DNA from: Sulfurimonas sp.
GTDB lineage: Bacteria > Campylobacterota > Campylobacteria > Campylobacterales > Sulfurimonadaceae
DNA: 6,837 nt
Assembly: GCA_027063215.1 (NCBI GenBank)
Contig: JAMOSE010000156.1
Location: 1-6,837, forward strand
Direction: 5' to 3'
A model generated the notes under the pieces. That model was not told where the DNA came from, made no database searches, and saw nothing but the letters and a program-made list of their open reading frames with translations. The position numbers and the translations under genes were made by a program. Below, in pieces: positions 1-6,107 of the stretch (position 1 is the first letter of the stretch; each line of letters starts with the position of its first letter).

Positions 1-686
1 TCATAAAGCTTTGGTACAAGAATATTTTTGTTTGTATCAAAATTTTTTGCAAAGAGTTTTAGATTTAATGCCTCTGCATTATAATCAAGCTCTTTTTTGA
101 TGCTTTTTTCAAACTCCTGCACTATCTTTTTAGGGGAATGGATCCCATAGCTTTCAAGTTTATTCTCAAGTAAAGCAGCAAGATGATACATAATCTCTAT
201 ATCTGAATGAATCATCTCTTGCGTGCCTGGTCTGAGAATTTTTACAGCCACCTCTTCACCACTTTTTAAACGACCTTTGTAAACCTGTCCCAAAGAGGCT
301 GAAGCAACCAACACCAGCTCTCTCTCAAAAATCTCATCAACATCTTTTCCAAACTCCTCGATAAAACGGGTTTGCATCATCTCAAAAGGCATCGCTTCAA
401 CATTGTCTTGAAGCTTGGAAAATTCGTCGACAAGTTCTAGTGGAATAAGATCGGGACGAGTTGAGAGGATCTGAGCCATCTTAATAAAAGTAGGCCCAAG
501 TGCTTCAATCGTTTTACGAATGCGTACACTTCGGCTTAAACGCAGGGAACTTTGTACACTTTCAGGAATAGAAAATTGAAGATATTTTTCAATCCCCATA
601 GCACTGACAAGATCATCAAAACCGTTTTTTAGTAAAACAGTGATGATATCTTTTGTTCGCTCAACTTGCCGAAGTGTATCAAACAT
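1..686 (-). CDS. UbiB/AarF/ABC1 family atypical kinase, N-terminal part (cut by left edge)
   Basis: I translated 228 codons from the ATG at 686-684 with no stop; the reading frame runs off the left edge, so the C-terminal half with the catalytic-loop and metal-binding motifs is missing. Visible family landmarks in order are: the GPTFIK segment followed by KMAQ at residues 69-72, in the place of the usual KxGQ motif, then LSTRPDLIP; an Ala/Ser-rich nucleotide loop ASASLGQVY at 128-136; the VAVK lysine K149; and the ExD motif as ELD at 199-201 followed by EALN. Known UbiB/ADCK proteins are ATPases or atypical kinases that support ubiquinone synthesis and isoprenoid lipid handling; the substrate here is unknown. 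If the host is a Campylobacterota member it would use menaquinone, so a ubiquinone role should not be assumed. The start codon overlaps the upstream stop as TAATG and has no Shine-Dalgarno of its own, so translation is probably coupled to the phasin-like gene. Family assignment is very secure; function is open. Confidence 0.95.
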   Translation of the reverse strand, partial: MFDTLRQVERTKDIITVLLKNGFDDLVSAMGIEKYLQFSIPESVQSSLRLSRSVRIRKTIEALGPTFIKMAQILSTRPDLIPLELVDEFSKLQDNVEAMPFEMMQTRFIEEFGKDVDEIFERELVLVASASLGQVYKGRLKSGEEVAVKILRPGTQEMIHSDIEIMYHLAALLENKLESYGIHSPKKIVQEFEKSIKKELDYNAEALNLKLFAKNFDTNKNILVPKLY

Positions 687-994
687 TATGCTTGCTTGTT
701 TTGAATTTCGTGTTTTAAAGCAGTTATTTCACGACGTAAAGAGGCTATGTCTTCTTTGGTTGCAAGCCCTAACTCTTTAAGTTGTGCATGAATTTCAGCT
801 TTGATTGTTTTATCTATATCTTGTGATTTTGTTTCTACCTGATTTTTCAGGTTTTGTAAAAACGCTTCACCCTGTTCTTTGCTGATATCACCCTGTTTCA
901 TGGCTTCATCAACAAGACCTTCAACTTTTTCTTTGGCAATAAACATTGCACCTAATCCCATTTTTACTATATCATCTGCTGTAACTCTTTGCAT
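686..994 (-). CDS. Phasin-like small helical protein (UbiB/AarF neighbour)
   Basis: This 102-residue protein is predicted to be almost entirely helical. It has an amphipathic N-terminal part around GLGAMFIAKEKVEGLVDE (about 13-30), a charged middle, and a C-terminal coiled coil starting at LGLATKEDIASLRREI (about 76-91). The last two features match the pattern of small proteins annotated as phasin family or PHA granule-associated, in which a short 'gl-t-kEdi--L--ei--L' coil ends the chain. Phasins coat polyhydroxyalkanoate granules, but this short subtype often sits beside AarF/UbiB genes and need not have anything to do with PHA; no PHA gene is visible here. The ATG at 994-992 is preceded by AAGGA with a 7-base spacing, which supports this start. 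The stop overlaps the UbiB-like start by one base. A plausible but unproven role is as a partner or membrane-surface adaptor of the UbiB-like protein. UbiK/BMFP-type coiled coils are the main alternative family. Confidence 0.85.
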   Translation of the reverse strand: MQRVTADDIVKMGLGAMFIAKEKVEGLVDEAMKQGDISKEQGEAFLQNLKNQVETKSQDIDKTIKAEIHAQLKELGLATKEDIASLRREITALKHEIQNKQA

Positions 995-1024
995 TTTTTC
1001 ATCCTTTTTTTACATTTCAAAATT

Positions 1025-1033
1025 ATTATACCA
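1025..1033 (-). promoter_or_regulatory. Candidate extended -10 promoter for phasin-like/UbiB-like pair
   Basis: Read on the minus strand this is TGGTATAAT, a perfect -10 hexamer with the TGn extension, placed about 31 bases upstream of the phasin-like ATG. The -35 position 17 bases further up reads AGTAAG, which is a poor match, as expected for an extended -10 promoter and for species with weak -35 conservation. It lies in the 54-base gap after the AsmA-like stop codon. It would give the downstream pair its own transcription start independent of the genes upstream. Function is inferred from the motif alone. Confidence 0.5.
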
Positions 1034-1048
1034 CTATTTTATGATCTC

Positions 1049-4000
1049 TTACTTTAATATACCATTTATCAATTTAAACGGCAATTTTAATGTCCTTTTC
1101 ATAATATTTACAGGAGCAGAAACAATATCTTTCGTAACTCTTGTTGTTACCTTTGGATCACTGAGTTTTCCTGTTATTTTTAGCTTTGTTGAAAGAGTTT
1201 TTCCATCAAAGATGATATACCCTGCAAGCGGAACTTTTGAGAGTGTACTGCCAAAATTTGTTTTGAGCTCCATTTTCATATCAATCGTATCATATTTACT
1301 GCTTAAGGTGCCCTTGGCTGCAATTCTCATCTCTTTGGATTTTATACGAAAATCTGAAATATGAAAAATATCTTTTTTGAAATGAAATTGTGTATAAACT
1401 TTATCAGCATACACCCCCTTTGTGCTGTATCCAGGTAAAGAAAAAGTCATAAGAGAGGGAACTGTATCTACAAATGCTAAAATATTGTTTAAAAGCACAT
1501 AATCTTTTATAATTGTATCTCTAATAGTGACACTGCCGCTGTATGCATCAGGCGTTCCGTTTATGGAAAAATTAAAATTTCCTCCTTTGAGCTTCGCAAA
1601 AGTGATGATATTTCTTGCAAATTTTTCATTAAAATTTTTACCGACAACAGTGAATTTATTCTCTTTAAATGTAAAGTGCATTTTTCCTTTTGCATAGGTG
1701 AGATCTCCGCTTAATGCATCCTTTTTATAAACAATAGTGATAGTGTCAGAGGGAATATAGCGATTATCTCCAAGGTATATATATGAATTTTTTGCTTTTA
1801 CATAGATATTTGTATGTGCTTTTTTTGTTTTTTGCTGTGGCAGTGATTTTATAAATGCAAGTAGCTCATTGATATCAATACCACTGTTGTCAATTGTGAT
1901 ATGTATATCTTTGTCCACACGGATATTTATTTTATCATTTACCGAGACGAAAAGCGTTTTATTTTTAAGTATTTTTCCTTCTATTTTGTACTGTTGCACC
2001 GCTTTGCCATACTTTGTTAAAATTTTATATTTGTAGCGCAGAGAAGCTTTGAAATGCAAAGCCTCCTCTTCATTATTATTTTTATAAAAAAGTATATTTC
2101 CGTTGTCTATATGATATTTTTTTATAATATTGAAATTTTTAGCAATTTTTCCAAGTGCATTACAATTTAAAATCCATCTTTTTTGATTGATAAAAAGTAT
2201 TGCCTCTAGCTCTTTGATGTCAATTTCGGTCTGTTTTTTCTTTGTTTTTACCAGTAAGTGTGCCTGTTTTTTATGATAAAGCACTTTTTTTGTTTTTGGA
2301 TCTGTAAAAACAGCATTTCTCAGATAGATATCTCCTCTTTTTCTCTTAGCATCATAAAAAACCTGCATATCTGCTTTGAAGTAGTTGTCTATTTTTACTT
2401 TGGTGCGTTGGAGATGCATCTTTTGCTTGTCAATCTTAAGTAAAAGATGTTGCACGCTCCATGGTACGCCATTCATATTGAGGAAAATATTCTTAGAAGA
2501 ACTTATTTGAATATTTTTATCTATATGCAGATTTACATCTGTTGCAGGGTGTATCAGCCCAATACCCATATAATTTAGCTTTAACAGATTAAGTGCAAAA
2601 TCAGCCTTATGGTGTTTTATGTCTATTGCACCTTTTAAAACACCATTGGCAATATGTTCAATACTAAAATGAGTTGTTGGAATATTTACCTGCAAATTCT
2701 CAAAATCAGGAGAGAGCGTTAGAGCATCAAGCGCAAACACGACATCCTTAAAATACCATTTTGATTTGTCTATTATGAGTTTGTCTGCCTTTGGAGAGAT
2801 TTTATAGACAACTTTGAGAGGCTTTTTTTGGGTTTTGAGATATTCATCTGCAGAGAGTTGTATTTTTGTAAAATAAAAAGTGATCTCTCCTGTATCGCTT
2901 TTTGTGTTGTAGTGTGCAGTAGCATCGGCAACAGCGTCCACACCATTGTTATAGTATGCTTTCATATGTACGATAGTAATATCGGAATTGTTGAGTTTTA
3001 CAAGCAGATCTTTTACATCAAGATTGATACCCGAATAATCAATATTGGCTTTTTTGGTAGAAAAAGTTCCCTGCGTATCAACATCAAGTGTTTCAAGATT
3101 GATCGCAAGTCTTAAATCTGTTTTTATTTTACCCGTATGCTGAACAAACGGCAGGCTGAGTTTATATGCATTTAAAATATGCATAATGTCATTATCTAAA
3201 CGCGCATTAAACAAAAGATGTATTGTAAGCATGCTCTGTGGCTTTGTGAAATCAATATTTACCCAACTCTTTTGAAGAGGCACTTTGTAGGTATAGGCTT
3301 CTTTTGGATAGATAGACAAAACACCTTTTGAGAACTCAAGTTCACTCTTTTGTGTATGAATTGCATCAAGTTTTTGATTATATGTGTAGTTAAGTTTATT
3401 GAGCGTTGCTGAGATATAAAGATTTTTATAGGCTGCGTTGAGTGCATCATACTCCACAAATCCTTGTATCTTATTGACTTGAAGGCTTGACGCATCAATG
3501 GCATCCATCGCCCAAAATTTAAGCCCATCACTCAAATGAAAAAGAGCTATAAAGCCATGAATATCTTTTATCTCTTTTTTAGAATCAATCTTATATGTAA
3601 AACGCTCTTGATCGGCAATACCATATATCGTTAGATTTGCATCATTATTTATATCTATATCTGTTTTTGTAAAAATCTTTTTATGTTGCGTATCAACAAT
3701 TACTAGACCATGTGCTTTTATTTTATTTTGTAAGCCTGTAAAATTATCAATGTTAAGTACAACATTATCACCATCCAACCCAAAATGTGAACGAACAGAA
3801 AAATCTGCTGCTTTTAAAGTAAAAAAACCTTGTTCTTGCGCATTGTACTTTAAGCTAGCTCTTATTGTGTCATATTTTATTTTTTTGATGCGAAGTGATT
3901 CGATAGAAGAGAGATAATGTGTATTTACATAGACATATTTGGCAACAGCATTGAGCAGTGTTTTTTTTATCTCTTGAAATGTTTGTGAATGTTGTGATTG

Positions 4001-4225
4001 TTTTGTTTTTTTGATAGAGAGTTCTTCAACAGCGATATTTAATTTTTTATCCCATTGAATATGCATCTTTTTTATGGTCATATTTGCAAAAGATGTCTCT
4101 TGAATATCTATACCATGTTGAAGAACAATGAAAGTAGCACCAAGTGCTACTAAAATGAAAGATAAAAAACTGACTAAAACAAAATGTATCTTTGAAATAA
4201 TATTGACAATTATTGTATCTTTCAT
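1049..4225 (-). CDS. AsmA/YhdP/TamB-like inner-membrane-anchored giant periplasmic protein
   Basis: The 1058-residue product has a short basic start, one hydrophobic anchor at about residues 13-35, then about 1000 residues of alternating polar and hydrophobic beta-strand sequence rich in K, I, T, D and N. The C-terminal 180 residues (about 878-1058) carry the AsmA-like C-terminal pattern: GGNFNFSINGTPDAYSG, then a strand-rich region with GTLSSKYDTIDMKMEL, then VPLAGYIIFDGKTL, ITGKLSDPKV and a basic amphipathic tail with LPFKLING. In E. coli, TamB, YhdP and YdbH of this superfamily form groove-shaped bridges that carry phospholipid from the inner to the outer membrane; the length and single anchor fit such a bridge, and YhdP-like is the closest label. 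Membership of the superfamily is well supported; the exact subfamily and cargo are not. It starts 21 bases after the BON gene, with only a weak A-rich ribosome site, so it is probably co-transcribed and partly coupled. Only one cysteine was noticed, in WILNCNALGK. Confidence 0.88.
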   Translation of the reverse strand: MKDTIIVNIISKIHFVLVSFLSFILVALGATFIVLQHGIDIQETSFANMTIKKMHIQWDKKLNIAVEELSIKKTKQSQHSQTFQEIKKTLLNAVAKYVYVNTHYLSSIESLRIKKIKYDTIRASLKYNAQEQGFFTLKAADFSVRSHFGLDGDNVVLNIDNFTGLQNKIKAHGLVIVDTQHKKIFTKTDIDINNDANLTIYGIADQERFTYKIDSKKEIKDIHGFIALFHLSDGLKFWAMDAIDASSLQVNKIQGFVEYDALNAAYKNLYISATLNKLNYTYNQKLDAIHTQKSELEFSKGVLSIYPKEAYTYKVPLQKSWVNIDFTKPQSMLTIHLLFNARLDNDIMHILNAYKLSLPFVQHTGKIKTDLRLAINLETLDVDTQGTFSTKKANIDYSGINLDVKDLLVKLNNSDITIVHMKAYYNNGVDAVADATAHYNTKSDTGEITFYFTKIQLSADEYLKTQKKPLKVVYKISPKADKLIIDKSKWYFKDVVFALDALTLSPDFENLQVNIPTTHFSIEHIANGVLKGAIDIKHHKADFALNLLKLNYMGIGLIHPATDVNLHIDKNIQISSSKNIFLNMNGVPWSVQHLLLKIDKQKMHLQRTKVKIDNYFKADMQVFYDAKRKRGDIYLRNAVFTDPKTKKVLYHKKQAHLLVKTKKKQTEIDIKELEAILFINQKRWILNCNALGKIAKNFNIIKKYHIDNGNILFYKNNNEEEALHFKASLRYKYKILTKYGKAVQQYKIEGKILKNKTLFVSVNDKINIRVDKDIHITIDNSGIDINELLAFIKSLPQQKTKKAHTNIYVKAKNSYIYLGDNRYIPSDTITIVYKKDALSGDLTYAKGKMHFTFKENKFTVVGKNFNEKFARNIITFAKLKGGNFNFSINGTPDAYSGSVTIRDTIIKDYVLLNNILAFVDTVPSLMTFSLPGYSTKGVYADKVYTQFHFKKDIFHISDFRIKSKEMRIAAKGTLSSKYDTIDMKMELKTNFGSTLSKVPLAGYIIFDGKTLSTKLKITGKLSDPKVTTRVTKDIVSAPVNIMKRTLKLPFKLINGILK

Positions 4226-4246
4226 ACTTTTTTTAGAGCTTTAAGA

Positions 4247-4849
4247 CTATTTTTCAATCACGAAAAAAGACTCAACTGCCCATACATCTTTTGTTAAAAA
4301 TGCAATAAGCATAGCTTTTTGTGCCTCTTCCTCTGAAGAAACTTTACCAAAAAGTCTTACAACACCATCTTTTACATCAACATCTATCTTTGTTGAGTGA
4401 ATATCAGGACTTGTAAGATACGCATACTTGATAGAACTTAAAATCAGTGCATCATTTACAGCACTTTTCGTTTTTACTACTGATTTGTTTACAAGTTCTT
4501 TTGTATAAACCAGTTTATCTTCTGTTCCCTCTTTTACATGTTGCAGGGTTGCCGTTGTTTTAGAGGCAAGCTCCTCTTTTTTCTGCTCAACTTTTTGCAG
4601 TGTCTGCGCAGCCAAGGCTTTTGCCTCTTTTGATGTATCGTTCATACTTTTGTGTGCTTCGGCTCTGAGTGCCGCTGCATCAGCTTTTGCTTTTTCAATA
4701 AGTGCCTGGGCTTTTACTTTTGCATCTGCAACAAGTTTTTGTGCTTTTTGCTCAACAGTTTGCGTATCACTGTTTGCTAACAGTGAAGTCGCACCAAATG
4801 TACCCATAAGAGTGCCTACCAATAATGTTGTTGTAATGATTTTTTTCAT
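4247..4849 (-). CDS. Exported BON-domain protein with long Ala/Lys-rich helical N-terminal region
   Basis: The 200-residue product starts with a clear signal peptide: MKK, a hydrophobic core to about residue 24, and probable signal peptidase I cleavage after A25. There is no lipobox cysteine, so it is probably a soluble periplasmic protein rather than a lipoprotein. Residues about 30-125 are Ala/Lys/Glu-rich and should form long helices or a coiled coil. Residues about 130-199 match a BON domain: a helix VNDALILSSIKYAYL, the strand IDVDVKDGVVRLFGKV with the conserved DG and G-x-V, a second helix SSEEEAQKAMLIAF, and a last strand AVESFFVIE. BON domains occur in OsmY and in DolP/YraP, and DolP binds anionic phospholipid. 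A single BON domain behind a long helical arm differs from OsmY and DolP, which have two. The start lies 2 bases after the upstream stop; its Shine-Dalgarno AGAGGA falls inside the last codons of that gene, which points to translational coupling. Confidence 0.9.
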   Translation of the reverse strand: MKKIITTTLLVGTLMGTFGATSLLANSDTQTVEQKAQKLVADAKVKAQALIEKAKADAAALRAEAHKSMNDTSKEAKALAAQTLQKVEQKKEELASKTTATLQHVKEGTEDKLVYTKELVNKSVVKTKSAVNDALILSSIKYAYLTSPDIHSTKIDVDVKDGVVRLFGKVSSEEEAQKAMLIAFLTKDVWAVESFFVIEK

Positions 4850-4851
4850 TG

Positions 4852-6015
4852 TTACGCATCCTCTTTTAAAGCTTTTTTTGCACCTTCAACCATACCTGAG
4901 AGTGCTCCTTTTGCAACTTTTACCATACGTTCAGAGAGCTCTTCTACTTCATTTTTCATACTCTCAAGTATTTCATGGCCTTTTTCTTTGGCGCTGTATG
5001 CAGCTTCTTGCCCTTTTTCTTTTAAAATTTCAACGGCCTCTTGAACAACTTCCTGTGCTTTTTCTTTCATCTGTGGCAGTTGTGCTTTTATAGCATCTAT
5101 TTCCTCAGAGAGTGCCTCCATTGCTGCATCACTGAGCATATCAGCAGTTTGAGAAAGCTCTTCTAGCTCTTCCATAAAAGCATCTTCAATAAGCTCTAAA
5201 TCATCTATGGTTTGACGAATATCTTCTTCAACAAAAGCTTTTGTGTTGTTTTTTACCTCTTCTAAAGAAGCTTTTTCTTGCTCAATTTTTTGAAGCAAGG
5301 CTTTTTTTACACCCTCTATTGCACCCTTTGTAGTCTCTTGGATCTTTTGTTCTTCTTCCTGTGCTGCTTCAATCGCAGACTCAATAGCTGATTTTGTAAC
5401 ATCTTTGACTTTTTGTGTTGTCAGTTTTACATTGCACAGTGCATCATCAACAGCTTTTTGTGTAATTTGTGCAACTTTTTCTTCTACTTCTTCACCCTCT
5501 TGGATTACCTTTTTAACACTCTCTTTTACCGTTGCTTCCATAAGACCAAGTATTTGGGCATTTTTAAGCTTTACAGTTGTTACCGCTTCTTCTATGTGTT
5601 CTTTGCTTTCATCTGTAAATTTGCTTGCCGCTTCTTTGACACCGTCAAGTGCATCTTTGAGCTTTAGTGCCAACTCTTCTTTTGTATCTTCTACTGTATA
5701 TTTTGCTTTTAGCATCTCATAATCAAGTGTATCAATCACCTCTTGTGCTTTTTGCTTAGCACCCTCTAAGACACCTTCAACAGCAGCATCAACATTCTCT
5801 TTTGTCTCTTGCTCTACTTTTTTAAGCTCTTCTACTGCGGTAGTTGCAGCTTCTTTTGCAATCTCATTCATCTGGCTGATGCCTTCTTTGCTTTTTTGTG
5901 CTGCTTTTACTACGGCTTCTTGTGTTAGGGCTTTTATCTCCTCAGCAGTCATTTTACCTGTTTCGTTTAACTTCTCAATACCTTGACGTATCTCTTTTTT
6001 CATTTCTTCTAACAT
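4852..6015 (-). CDS. Ala/Glu/Lys-rich helical coiled-coil protein of unknown function
   Basis: The 387-residue product has no signal peptide or membrane segment and is dominated by A, E, K, V and I. I saw no tryptophan, no proline except P314, and one cysteine (C194), so it should be almost continuous amphipathic helix and probably cytoplasmic. A loose motif recurs: EGVLEGAKQKA (80-90), DALDGVKEAA (121-130), GAIEGVKKAL (231-240) and SGMVEGAKKAL (373-383). The stretch 317-350 has a LEA-like 11-residue flavour (KEKAQEVVQEA, KEKGQEAAYSA). Apolipoprotein-like, LEA-group-3-like or phasin-like membrane or lipid-surface binding are possible, but such composition gives false matches easily. It may belong to DUF6781, a family recalled but not checked. 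The ATG at 6015-6013 is chosen because AAAGAGGT lies 6 bases upstream; the in-frame Met5 has a poorer site. It is the first gene of the helical-BON-AsmA unit. Confidence 0.82.
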   Translation of the reverse strand: MLEEMKKEIRQGIEKLNETGKMTAEEIKALTQEAVVKAAQKSKEGISQMNEIAKEAATTAVEELKKVEQETKENVDAAVEGVLEGAKQKAQEVIDTLDYEMLKAKYTVEDTKEELALKLKDALDGVKEAASKFTDESKEHIEEAVTTVKLKNAQILGLMEATVKESVKKVIQEGEEVEEKVAQITQKAVDDALCNVKLTTQKVKDVTKSAIESAIEAAQEEEQKIQETTKGAIEGVKKALLQKIEQEKASLEEVKNNTKAFVEEDIRQTIDDLELIEDAFMEELEELSQTADMLSDAAMEALSEEIDAIKAQLPQMKEKAQEVVQEAVEILKEKGQEAAYSAKEKGHEILESMKNEVEELSERMVKVAKGALSGMVEGAKKALKEDA

Positions 6016-6020
6016 ATCAC

Positions 6021-6028
6021 ACCTCTTT
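6021..6028 (-). promoter_or_regulatory. Ribosome binding site of the helical-protein gene
   Basis: On the minus strand this reads AAAGAGGT, a strong Shine-Dalgarno sequence ending 5 to 6 bases before the ATG at 6015. It decides the choice of Met1 over Met5. It is directly preceded by a run of A; the unbroken stretch covering positions 6026-6034 is nine A. Confidence 0.7.
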
Positions 6029-6051
6029 TTTTTTAATTTTAATTCGCTGTA

Positions 6052-6060
6052 AGTATAACA
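6052..6060 (-). promoter_or_regulatory. Candidate extended -10 promoter of the helical-BON-AsmA unit
   Basis: On the minus strand this is TGTTATACT, a TGn-extended -10 element (TATACT) about 37 bases upstream of the start codon. The -35 position reads CAGAAG, which is weak. A second possible -10, TATAAT, lies at 6062-6067. The two overlap in the same short AT-rich patch, so the exact start site is uncertain. This is the only visible promoter before the three-gene run that starts at 6015. Confidence 0.45.
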
Positions 6061-6078
6061 GATTATAAAATTATCTTC

Positions 6079-6094
6079 TGTTCCCTAGGTAACA
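6079..6094. promoter_or_regulatory. 16-bp near-palindrome, possible operator
   Basis: The site TGTTCCCTAGGTAACA pairs at 7 of 8 positions around the centre CCTAGG. It touches the -35 position of the promoter candidate at 6052-6060 and lies 13 to 14 bases beyond the LpxR-like stop codon. Dyad symmetry without a loop suggests binding by a dimeric regulator. It is not a terminator, because there is no loop and no T run follows directly on either strand. No regulator family is recognised from the sequence. Confidence 0.35.
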
Positions 6095-6107
6095 TTAAAC
6101 ATCTTTC

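Noticed and set aside
995..1048. Terminator between the AsmA-like and phasin-like genes
   Set aside because: No inverted repeat followed by a T run is visible; read-through into the downstream pair remains possible.
879..1364. Plus-strand open frame of 161 codons
   Set aside because: It lies antisense to the ends of the phasin-like and AsmA-like genes, both well supported by family motifs and start signals, and its product has no recognisable domain.
3259..3531. Minus-strand frame of 90 codons within the AsmA-like gene
   Set aside because: It is an alternative frame fully inside a long gene with continuous beta-strand pattern and shows no independent signals.
4650..5093. Plus-strand open frame of 147 codons across the BON/helical gene junction
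   Set aside because: It is a shadow of Ala/Lys/Glu-rich codons, which read as Ser/Phe/Leu/Ala-rich peptide on the other strand. The same holds for the plus-strand frames at 5405-5722 and 5413-5667.
6079..6094. The palindrome as a rho-independent terminator of the LpxR-like gene
   Set aside because: There is no loop between the arms and no T tract directly after it in the direction of transcription.
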